This document shows, piece by piece, positions 5,792 to 12,344 of a stretch of DNA of 19,710 nucleotides; position 1 is the stretch's first letter, and every line of letters starts with the position of its first letter. The stretch spans positions 1 through 19,710 of the forward strand of contig CBFGTJ010000040.1 of NCBI GenBank assembly GCA_965651815.1, given 5' to 3'. This DNA comes from CBFGTJ01 sp965651815. Its GTDB lineage: Bacteria; Actinomycetota; Acidimicrobiia; Acidimicrobiales; Microtrichaceae. The notes below the pieces were generated by a model. The model was given only the letters and a program-made list of their open reading frames with translations. It was not told the origin of the DNA and did not search any database. The position numbers and the translations under genes were made by a program.

Positions 5792-6577
5792 GTGGCCAAG
5801 ACGATGCAGGGCTCCAGGGGCCAGAAGTTGCAGGAGAAGCTCGCCGAGGTCTGGGACAAGACCCAGGGGTCGCAGGCGTGGAACTCCATCTTCCGGCCGG
5901 GGTCGATCTTCCGGAAGGGCTACTCGGACAGCCCCCGGAACCGCTCGTACGTGATCATGAACAGCGTGCTGTACCACCTCCACCCGGTGAAGGTGAAGCG
6001 GCACGCCGTCAAGGTCAGCTACACCCTCTGCCTCGGTGGGCTGAGCTTCTTCCTCTTCATCATCCTGACGGTGACGGGCATCTTCCTGATGTTCTTCTAC
6101 CGTCCGACGGCGGCCCAGGCCTGGGACGACATCTACTCCCTCCAGACCTCGGTCACCTTCGGCCTGCTCGTGCGGAACATGCACAGATGGGGCGCCCACC
6201 TGATGGTGATCTCGGTGTTCCTGCACATGGCGCGGGTCTTCTACCACGGCGCCTACAAGGCACCCCGGGAGTTCAACTGGGTGATCGGCGTCATCCTCCT
6301 CACCCTCACGCTGCTGCTGTCGTTCACCGGCTACCTGCTGCCGTGGGACCAGCTGGCGCTGTGGGCGGTGACCGTGGGCACGAACATGATCGGCTACACC
6401 CCGGTCTTCGGTGACCAGGTCCGGTTCGTGCTCCTCGGCGGCGCCGAGATCGGCACCGACACCCTGTTGAGGTGGTACGTCCTCCACGTCCTCTTCTTCC
6501 CGTTCATCACGGTCATCTTCATGGCCATCCACTTCTGGCGGGTCCGCAAGGACGGCGGGATCTCCGGGCCCTTGTGA
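5792..6577 (+). CDS. petB: Cytochrome b6-like subunit (N-terminal half of cytochrome b) of a quinol:cytochrome c reductase
   Basis: This four-helix integral membrane protein of 261 residues carries the two b hemes of a bc/b6f complex. Likely heme ligands are His131 and His145 (13 residues between) and His232 and His247 (14 between); the 14-residue spacing is the b6f pattern, where mitochondrial-type cytochrome b has 13. It ends with IRK-like VRKDGGISGPL, nearly the cytochrome b6 terminus. Its only cysteine, Cys80 in YTLCLGG, aligns with the cysteine that covalently binds heme c_i in b6. YRPT, PREFNWVIG and GYLLPWDQLALWAV are further b6 blocks. An N-terminal extension of about 45 residues is rich in charged residues. 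GTG 5792 is supported by GGGAG 6 nt upstream. The C-terminal half is encoded by the next gene, 60 nt downstream, so cytochrome b is split as in b6f and in Firmicutes. Confidence 0.95.
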   Translation: MAKTMQGSRGQKLQEKLAEVWDKTQGSQAWNSIFRPGSIFRKGYSDSPRNRSYVIMNSVLYHLHPVKVKRHAVKVSYTLCLGGLSFFLFIILTVTGIFLMFFYRPTAAQAWDDIYSLQTSVTFGLLVRNMHRWGAHLMVISVFLHMARVFYHGAYKAPREFNWVIGVILLTLTLLLSFTGYLLPWDQLALWAVTVGTNMIGYTPVFGDQVRFVLLGGAEIGTDTLLRWYVLHVLFFPFITVIFMAIHFWRVRKDGGISGPL

Positions 6578-6637
6578 TCGACCGCGCCGAGCAGTCGACC
6601 CACTACCGCAGCACGAACGAGACCTGAGCGAGCGAGC

Positions 6638-7441
6638 ATGACCGAGGTACCAGAACACCTCCTCAAGCGGGCCAAGGCGGCGAGGGAGAAGGCCGCCGCC
6701 AAGGCCGGCGCGGACGCGCCCGCCGAGGACGTGGCCCCGGCCGAGGAGGCCGCACCCGCCGGCGACAGCCGGATCCCCGCGCACCTGCTCGCCCGGTCGC
6801 AGGCGGCCAAGGCGCGCAAGGCCGGTGGCGCCGCGCAGGCCGACGCCCCCGCAGCCGGTGGCGGCACGGCCACGGCCGTCGCTCCCGCCACGGGCGGGGG
6901 AGCGGTCGCACCCGCCGGGGGACCGCCCCTGGCCGCCGGCCCGGGTGGCCACACCCAGCGCCTGCTGACCGTCGTCCGTTCGGGGTCCATCCAGGACGTC
7001 AAGGCGAAGCCCCAGGACAAGGTCCACGTCTGGCCCCACCTGCTCGTGGTCGAGTTCGTGGCAGCGCTGTTCGTGACGGCGTTCCTGCTCATCTTCTCGT
7101 GGCTCGTGAACGCGCCGCTGATGGAGCTCGCGAACTTCAACGAGACGCCGAACCCGTCGAAGGCGCCGTGGTACTTCCTGGGCCTGCAGGAGCTGCTGAC
7201 GATGTTCCACCCGATGGTCGCCGGCGTGACCATCCCGGGCATGGGCATCTTCCTGCTGATCCTCGCCCCCTACATGGACAAGAACCCCTCCGCCCGTCCC
7301 GAGGACCGGAAGTTCGCCGTGTCCCTGATGACCGTGCACCTGATGTTCTGGGCGGTGCTCGTCGTCATCGGCACGTTCTTCCGTGGCCCGGGCTTCCTGT
7401 TCACCCTCCCGTGGGTGGACGGCACCTACGTCGAACTGTGA
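6638..7441 (+). CDS. petD: Subunit-IV-like protein (C-terminal half of cytochrome b) with a long N-terminal extension
   Basis: This three-helix membrane subunit completes cytochrome b and forms part of the quinol-oxidation (Qo) site. The 267 residues divide into an Ala/Pro-rich cytoplasmic extension (1-130) and a subunit-IV core with helices at about 133-158, 193-212 and 226-246. The extension contains two copies of a motif: VPEHLLKRAKAAREKAA (4-20) and IPAHLLARSQAAKARKA (46-62). In the core, NPSKAPWYFLGLQELL carries APWY (176-179) in place of the classical Qo PEWY, so the glutamate is proline. ATG 6638 lacks a strong ribosome binding site; it is chosen because it gives the same N terminus as the cytochrome c at 4602. 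The 60-nt gap to petB shows no terminator. Heme ligands are not expected in this half. Confidence 0.93.
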   Translation: MTEVPEHLLKRAKAAREKAAAKAGADAPAEDVAPAEEAAPAGDSRIPAHLLARSQAAKARKAGGAAQADAPAAGGGTATAVAPATGGGAVAPAGGPPLAAGPGGHTQRLLTVVRSGSIQDVKAKPQDKVHVWPHLLVVEFVAALFVTAFLLIFSWLVNAPLMELANFNETPNPSKAPWYFLGLQELLTMFHPMVAGVTIPGMGIFLLILAPYMDKNPSARPEDRKFAVSLMTVHLMFWAVLVVIGTFFRGPGFLFTLPWVDGTYVEL

Positions 7442-7454
7442 GGTCCGCGACAGC

Positions 7455-8318
7455 ATGAACGGCTTCATCGTCCTCGCCATCATCGCCATCGTGGTCCTCG
7501 CCGCGGTCACCCTCGTCGGTGCCGCGCGACGCCGGGACGCCGGCGCGGCGGTCGGCACGCTGTCGACCGAGACCATCAAGCGCGACCGCGCCGCCCGCAA
7601 GGAGGCCGGCGAGGTGCCCGCACCTCCCACCGGCCGCGAGGTGGAGCGCGCCGCGCTGCTCGCCCGCAGGGGCGGCGACATCGCGCCCGCGGGCGCGGCC
7701 GCACCGGTCGCGTGGACCCCGCCCGACCCGGAGACCTACGGCGTCACCCGCCGCCAGTTCCTCAACCGCTCCGTGATCGCGCTGATGGGGCTCGGCCTGT
7801 CCGTGTTCGGCGTCGCGATCGTCGGCTTCCTGTGGCCGTCGTCGAGCGGTGGCTTCGGCTCCCGGATCCGCGTCGGGAAGATCTCCGACATCATCGCCGA
7901 CATCCAGGCCAACGACGGCTTCCTCTACAAGCCCGAGGGCCGCATGTGGATCACCGAGTACCCGCGCTCGGCCCTGCCGAAGGCCCGGACCGCGTACTCG
8001 CCCTCGGAGCTCAACGGCATGCAGGCCGGGCTGGTGGCGCTCTACCAGAAGTGCCCGCACCTCGGCTGCCGGGTCCCCGAGTGCAAGAGCTCGCAGTGGT
8101 TCGAGTGCCCGTGCCACGGCTCCCAGTACAACCAGGTGGGCGAGGTGAAGGGCGGTCCCGCACCCCGTGGGATGGACCGCTTCGCCATGGAGGTCGCCGG
8201 CGGCGTCTTCATCGTGGACACCGGCCAGGTCATCGAGGGCCCGCCGATCGGTACGAACACCACCGGTCAGGAGGCCGAGGGTCCGCACTGCATCGGTGGC
8301 GCCGACGGGGGCCACTGA
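7455..8318 (+). CDS. qcrA: Rieske [2Fe-2S] protein with N-terminal helix and internal Tat motif
   Basis: This is the iron-sulfur subunit that takes an electron from quinol and passes it to cytochrome c. In 287 residues, box 1 is CPHLGC (200-205) and box 2 CPCHGS (218-223). By family rule Cys200, His202, Cys218 and His221 bind the cluster and Cys205/Cys220 form the disulfide. A first membrane helix is at about 3-22, a charged Ala-rich linker follows, and a second helix (107-127) is preceded by TRRQFLNR (98-105), a twin-arginine signal, so the folded domain is probably exported by Tat. The extra N-terminal helix recalls actinobacterial QcrA, which has more helices than mitochondrial Rieske. ATG 7455 is 13 nt after petD; the GAGG upstream is weakly placed (11 nt). 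The C-terminal tail has an extra cysteine (Cys279). Confidence 0.95.
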   Translation: MNGFIVLAIIAIVVLAAVTLVGAARRRDAGAAVGTLSTETIKRDRAARKEAGEVPAPPTGREVERAALLARRGGDIAPAGAAAPVAWTPPDPETYGVTRRQFLNRSVIALMGLGLSVFGVAIVGFLWPSSSGGFGSRIRVGKISDIIADIQANDGFLYKPEGRMWITEYPRSALPKARTAYSPSELNGMQAGLVALYQKCPHLGCRVPECKSSQWFECPCHGSQYNQVGEVKGGPAPRGMDRFAMEVAGGVFIVDTGQVIEGPPIGTNTTGQEAEGPHCIGGADGGH

Positions 8319-8326
8319 GCCAGCAC

Positions 8327-8344
8327 GTGGTGCAGCAGCACCGC
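8327..8344 (+). promoter_or_regulatory. Hairpin in the Rieske-cytochrome c gap
   Basis: GTGGTGC and GCACCGC pair over 7 bp (one G-U) around an AGCA loop, 8 nt after the Rieske stop. The 88-nt gap is the longest inside the operon, and also holds CACGTG at 8324-8329 and 8357-8362. The hairpin lacks a U-tract, so it may be an mRNA processing or stability element rather than a full terminator. Confidence 0.35.
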
Positions 8345-8406
8345 ACGAGGTCCGAACACGTGTCGGGGGCGACCGCGACACCCGAGGGAGACACACGAGT
8401 ACCTAG

Positions 8407-9609
8407 ATGATCGTCGCAACGACACAACGAGCCGTCGGCTTCGTCCTCCTCGCCGTGGTGGCGATCGGGTTCGTCGTCTGGCTGATCGCGAACCTGCGCT
8501 CGGCCCGTGGCGAGGTCGGGTCGGAGATCGAGCTGGCGCCCAACCGCAAGCCGTACTACTCCGACGAGGAGCTCGAGGGGCCGAAGCTGAACCTCGCGCT
8601 GTTCTCCGCGGCCGGCCTGCTCGCGATCATCGGCGTCGCCCTGCCGCTGTACTGGCTGGCCGAGCCGGGCCGGCAGGAGGGTGCGGTCGCCGGGTACCAG
8701 GAGACCTTCGAGCGGCGCGGCCTCGAGCTCTACGAGACCGGCGCCCAGTGCGTGTCCTGCCACGGCGGTGGCGGCAGCGGTGGTAGCGCCACGTTCATCA
8801 TCAACGACGAGAACGGCCAGTTCGTCGACCAGGTCAGCTGGGTGGCGCCCGCCCTCAACGACGTCCTGTACCGCTACGACGAGGACCAGGTTCGCTACGT
8901 CCTCGACTACGGCCGCCCCGGCACGCCGATGGCGGCGTGGGGCCAGCCGGGCGGTGGCCCGCTGACCAGCCAGCAGGTCGACAACATCATCGACTACCTC
9001 TGGTCGGTGCAGAAGGACGTCGACCAGATGCGCAAGGAGGTCGACGACCTCGTCGCCAGCATCGACGAGGGCCTCTACGAGCGCATGCTGCGGGTCCGCA
9101 AGTCCAACGAGGGCATCGCCGACCCGCTGCAGGCGAACCGCCTCTCCCACGAGGACGAGCTCGCGCTGGGCGAGATCCTGTTCAACAACCAGGAGCTCTC
9201 CGCCGGCTCCTACTCCTGCGCCCGCTGCCACGTGGCCGGGGCGGCGTTCGGCCGGGCGTACGAGTCGTTCGAGCGGCTGCACGTCACCTCGTTCGGTCCG
9301 GACCTGACCGGCATCGAGGGGCAGGCGACCGAGGCCGAGCACTTCGACGTCGTCTGGAACGGCATGACCTCCGGCGTCGGCTACTTCTCCCGCCGCCAGG
9401 GCAACCCCCAGATGCCCGCCTTCGGCGTGAACCGCAACACGGGCAAGAGCGAGGAGGGCGTGCCCGACCTCGGCCCCGAGGGGATGCTCACCGCCGAGCA
9501 GGTCTGGGCCATCGTCACCTACGAGCGGAACCTCTCCAACGGCTCGACGGTCAAGTCGCCGGTCGCTGGCACCGCGCAGTCGCCGACGTTCTCCGGCCGC
9601 GGGAACTGA
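8407..9609 (+). CDS. Diheme cytochrome c with two N-terminal membrane helices
   Basis: This is the probable cytochrome c subunit of the complex, taking electrons from the Rieske protein. Of its 400 residues, two membrane helices lie at about 9-29 and 62-84 and the rest is extracytoplasmic. Two heme-binding sites are present: CVSCH (115-119) with likely axial Met175 in GTPMAAWG, and CARCH (271-275) with likely axial Met336 in NPQMPAFG. A Gly/Ser loop follows the first heme, and a charged helical linker (about 200-235) separates the two domains. Actinobacterial QcrC is also diheme but has a different anchor, so I give no symbol. ATG 8407 immediately follows an in-frame TAG; the nearest purine-rich box (GGGAG, 8386-8390) is 16 nt away, so initiation may be weak or coupled. 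The next gene starts 13 nt after the stop. Confidence 0.93.
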   Translation: MIVATTQRAVGFVLLAVVAIGFVVWLIANLRSARGEVGSEIELAPNRKPYYSDEELEGPKLNLALFSAAGLLAIIGVALPLYWLAEPGRQEGAVAGYQETFERRGLELYETGAQCVSCHGGGGSGGSATFIINDENGQFVDQVSWVAPALNDVLYRYDEDQVRYVLDYGRPGTPMAAWGQPGGGPLTSQQVDNIIDYLWSVQKDVDQMRKEVDDLVASIDEGLYERMLRVRKSNEGIADPLQANRLSHEDELALGEILFNNQELSAGSYSCARCHVAGAAFGRAYESFERLHVTSFGPDLTGIEGQATEAEHFDVVWNGMTSGVGYFSRRQGNPQMPAFGVNRNTGKSEEGVPDLGPEGMLTAEQVWAIVTYERNLSNGSTVKSPVAGTAQSPTFSGRGN

Positions 9610-9622
9610 CGCAGGAGCAGAG

Positions 9623-10606
9623 ATGTCATTCCTCGCAGCAATCCAGTTCGACCCCCACATCCGAGGCGTCCTCGTCGTCCTCGTCGGCGTGGTGGTGCTC
9701 TTCGGCTCCGTCTACCTGTTGGTCGCGACCAACACCGGGGTGCGGACCGGCTTCCTCATCGCGGCTGCCGGCCTCACCGGCTGGTGCTTCTCCATGGGCA
9801 TCTTCTGGTGGATCTACGGCATCGGGATGATCGGCAAGGACCCCAGCTGGATGGTCCGGGAGTTCAACTTCGAGCGGGACGCCACACCCGAGGTCGAAGT
9901 GCTCGAACACCTCCCACGCACCGACCCGGACGAGGGCGAGCTGCCCAGCCCGGTCGAGCTGCTCGACGCCTACGCCGAGGAGCACCCCGAGATCCGCGAG
10001 GAGATCGAGGCGACCGAGGGTGAGGGCTTCGTGCCCGACACGCTCACCGAGGTCGTGACCCTCGTCCCCGAGATCAAGCGCGACCTCGACGAGGAGCTCG
10101 GTGGCTGGCGCATCCTGCCGGAGTCGGACGCGCGGCGCGGTGAGGCGGTGGCCTCCGTGGACGCCGCGGTGACGGAGCGACAGATCTTCGGCTCCAACAC
10201 GTCCGCCTCCAGCTACTCGGTGTTCGACGTCTTCTTCTACGGCGGCAAGGGCACGATGGAGCCCGAGACCGTCCCGGGCGAGAAGAACCTGCTCGAGAAG
10301 GCCAGGGACCGGGTCCTGTCGGTGTTCCAGGTGAAGAACCCGACCCTGTACGCCGCCGTCACCCTGCAGAAGAACGTCGAGGTCGACGTGCCCCTCGGCG
10401 AGGCGCCGCCGCCCGCGCAGGTGGACGAGGACGCGTCGCAGGTGACGGTGGTGCTCGAGCGGAACCTCGGCAACCGCCGGCTCGTGCCCGCCCTGTTCAC
10501 CCTCTTCACGGGCATCCTGTTCTTCACGTTCGCCTGGATGCTGCACACGCGTGACCGCCGCGCTGCGGAGGTCCGCGCCTCCTGGACGCCGGCGAAGGCG
10601 AGCTGA
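9623..10606 (+). CDS. Three-helix membrane protein with a large extracytoplasmic loop, family not recognised
   Basis: This 327-residue protein has ATG 9623 with AGGAG 6 nt upstream. Membrane segments are predicted at about 15-36, 42-70 (ending GIFWWIYGIGM) and 288-307. The basic tail after the last helix (HTRDRRAAEVR) places the C terminus in the cytoplasm and so the acidic loop of about 215 residues (71-287) outside. The loop contains Glu/Asp-rich segments (about 95-160) and an aromatic patch around SSYSVFDVFFYGGKG (196-210), but no heme, copper or Fe-S motif. It follows the diheme cytochrome c by 13 nt and ends 2 nt before nuoA. An accessory or assembly subunit of the cytochrome complex, perhaps touching complex I, is the most natural reading, but this rests on position only. 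Confidence 0.82.
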   Translation: MSFLAAIQFDPHIRGVLVVLVGVVVLFGSVYLLVATNTGVRTGFLIAAAGLTGWCFSMGIFWWIYGIGMIGKDPSWMVREFNFERDATPEVEVLEHLPRTDPDEGELPSPVELLDAYAEEHPEIREEIEATEGEGFVPDTLTEVVTLVPEIKRDLDEELGGWRILPESDARRGEAVASVDAAVTERQIFGSNTSASSYSVFDVFFYGGKGTMEPETVPGEKNLLEKARDRVLSVFQVKNPTLYAAVTLQKNVEVDVPLGEAPPPAQVDEDASQVTVVLERNLGNRRLVPALFTLFTGILFFTFAWMLHTRDRRAAEVRASWTPAKAS

Positions 10607-10608
10607 CC

Positions 10609-11091
10609 GTGGGCCAGTACCTTCCGGTCCTGGCGCTCCTGGTGCTGACGGCGCTGTTCGGCGCCATCAGCCTCGTGATGGCCCGGCTGCTCAACCCGCC
10701 GCGCCCCACGGCGGCGAAGGTGGCGCCCTACGAGTCCGGGATCGCGGACGTGAAGGAGCCGCCGGAGCGGTTCCCGGTCCGCTTCTTCCTCGTGGCGATG
10801 ATCTTCATCGTCTTCGACGTCGAGATCGTCTTCTACTACCCGTTCGCGATGGTCTACGAGCAGCTCGGCGGCTACGGCCTCCTGGCGATCGGCATCTTCT
10901 CCGTGGCGGTGTTCGAGTCGTTCCTGTACCTGGTCAGCAACGGTGCGCTCGACTGGGGCCCGGTCGCACGGATCCGGCGCTCGAAGGTGCACCTGGACCC
11001 GACCCGCACGTCGTCCTCCACGATCCGACGGGTAGGAGTCGAGGGACGAGAGGTGCCAGACCGACCCGCACGGGTCAGCGAGGTGGTGTGA
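10609..11091 (+). CDS. nuoA: NADH-quinone oxidoreductase subunit A
   Basis: This is a small three-helix subunit of the membrane arm of complex I, near the quinone entrance. It has 160 residues. RFPVRFFLVAMIFIVFDVEIVFYYPFA (about 55-82) is the family block, and its acidic residues in helix 2 are conserved. The usual YECG loop motif reads YESG here (cysteine to serine). Helices are at about 5-27, 58-81 and 87-109. A hydrophilic C-terminal tail of about 40 residues goes beyond the last helix. The GTG start lies 2 nt after the preceding stop, with no strong ribosome binding site, so coupling to the upstream gene is likely. The stop overlaps the nuoB start by 1 nt. Confidence 0.95.
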   Translation: MGQYLPVLALLVLTALFGAISLVMARLLNPPRPTAAKVAPYESGIADVKEPPERFPVRFFLVAMIFIVFDVEIVFYYPFAMVYEQLGGYGLLAIGIFSVAVFESFLYLVSNGALDWGPVARIRRSKVHLDPTRTSSSTIRRVGVEGREVPDRPARVSEVV

Positions 11092-11672
11092 TGGCAACGG
11101 CTCCGGGCTTCTCGACCGACGGCCTCGCCGGGCTCGAGCACAACTTCCTCACCGGCAAGGTGGAGGACCTCGTGCGCTGGGCCCGCTCCCGCAGCTCGTG
11201 GCCGGCGACCTTCGGCCTCGCCTGCTGCGCGCTCGAGATGATGGCCACGGGCGGACCGCACTACGACATGGCCCGCTTCGGCATGGAGGTCTTCCGTGCG
11301 TCCCCGCGGCAGGCCGACATCATGATCGTCGCCGGGCGGGTCTCCCAGAAGATGGCCCCCGTGCTCCGCCAGATCCACGACCAGATGATGGAGCCCAAGT
11401 GGGTCATCTCCATGGGCGTGTGCGCGTCGACGGGCGGCATGTTCAACAACTACGCGCTCGTGCAGGGCGTCGACCAGGTCGTGCCGGTCGACGTCTACGC
11501 GCCGGGCTGCCCGCCGGGTCCCGAGACCCTCATGCACTCGATCATCACGCTCCACGGGCTCATCCAGAGCGGCGAGATCATGCGCCGCCGTGAGCAGAAC
11601 GGCGGCGGCGCCGCGGTCCAGCTGGTCGAGGGCGACGCCGCCCCGACGCCGGTCTCCCTCGGGGCGCGCTGA
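11091..11672 (+). CDS. nuoB: NADH-quinone oxidoreductase subunit B (cluster N2)
   Basis: This 193-residue peripheral subunit holds the terminal [4Fe-4S] cluster N2, which reduces quinone. The ligand set is visible: the adjacent Cys45-Cys46 in LACCALEMM, Cys111 in MGVCASTGGMF, and Cys140 in APGCPPGPE. The length is normal, with a slightly longer C-terminal tail. ATG 11091 overlaps the nuoA stop (TGATG) and GAGG lies 7-8 nt upstream. It sits with its usual partners NuoC and NuoD. Confidence 0.97.
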   Translation: MATAPGFSTDGLAGLEHNFLTGKVEDLVRWARSRSSWPATFGLACCALEMMATGGPHYDMARFGMEVFRASPRQADIMIVAGRVSQKMAPVLRQIHDQMMEPKWVISMGVCASTGGMFNNYALVQGVDQVVPVDVYAPGCPPGPETLMHSIITLHGLIQSGEIMRRREQNGGGAAVQLVEGDAAPTPVSLGAR

Positions 11673-12313
11673 TGGCCCCCGACGACGACGCCCCGGAGAC
11701 GCCGGAGCCGGCAGCGGAGGCGGCGGACGGCGACCAGGCCGACGCCCCGGCTGACGAGCCCGCGGTCGTCACGACCGAGGTGCAGCCCCCCACCGACGAG
11801 GTGGAGGACGTGCAGCCCGAACCCATCCCGCCGGCGGAGATGCTCCACGGCGTGCTGATGAGCCGCTCGCGGGGCCAGGTCGTGCTGCACCCGTCGCGCG
11901 AGGAGTACCTGGACCTCGTCCGCCGGCTCCGCGACGAGGGCTACTGGGCGTGCCTCGACGTCACCGGCGTCGACTACCTCGGCTACCGGGCCGAGCGCGA
12001 GCTGCCGCCCGGGGTGACGCCCGAGCGGTTCGAGGTCGTCGCGATGCTGCTGAACCACACCGAGCGCAGCCGGCTGCACCTCCGGGTCCAGGTGCCCGAG
12101 GACGACCCCACCGTGCCCTCGCTGTTCCCGGTGCACCCGGGCGTCATGGCGCCCGAGCGCGAGGTGTACGACATGTTCGGCATCACCTTCGAGGGCCATC
12201 CCGACATGACCCGCATCCTGATGCCCGACGAGTGGGTGGGGCACCCGCTGCGCAAGGACGAGCACTCCGGACGGATCCCCGTCCAGTTCAAGGGCACGGC
12301 GTCCGGGCACTGA
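11672..12313 (+). CDS. nuoC: NADH-quinone oxidoreductase subunit C with an acidic N-terminal extension
   Basis: This 213-residue subunit is in the hydrophilic Q module of complex I and has no cofactor. The signature EREVYDMFGITFEGHPD (about 164-180) and the following RILMPDEWVGHPLRKDEHSG are clear. Residues 1-50 are almost only Ala, Asp, Glu, Pro, Thr and Val, a low-complexity acidic extension absent from E. coli-type NuoC domains but comparable with extensions seen in other actinobacterial members. The start ATG overlaps the nuoB stop by 1 nt (TGATG). A later in-frame ATG (about residue 57) would remove the extension, but the overlap favours the first. Confidence 0.94.
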   Translation: MAPDDDAPETPEPAAEAADGDQADAPADEPAVVTTEVQPPTDEVEDVQPEPIPPAEMLHGVLMSRSRGQVVLHPSREEYLDLVRRLRDEGYWACLDVTGVDYLGYRAERELPPGVTPERFEVVAMLLNHTERSRLHLRVQVPEDDPTVPSLFPVHPGVMAPEREVYDMFGITFEGHPDMTRILMPDEWVGHPLRKDEHSGRIPVQFKGTASGH

Positions 12314-12344
12314 GCCCCGCGCCGCGACCGGGAGACGATCCCCG

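Noticed and set aside
5285..7681. Long minus-strand open frame (798 codons) opposite the ferredoxin and cytochrome b genes
   Set aside because: It has a composition typical of antisense shadows (His, Asp, Gln, Glu, Arg-rich), no ribosome binding site logic, and covers four well supported genes on the other strand.
8324..8362. Two CACGTG palindromes in the Rieske-cytochrome c gap as a regulator binding site
   Set aside because: Two short GC-rich hexamers are not enough evidence in this base composition, and no regulator or promoter pattern goes with them.
4851..10606. Alternative complex III (ActABCDEF)
   Set aside because: Rieske and split cytochrome b genes are present and there is no NrfD-like or molybdopterin-type ActB subunit; this is a bc/b6f-type complex.
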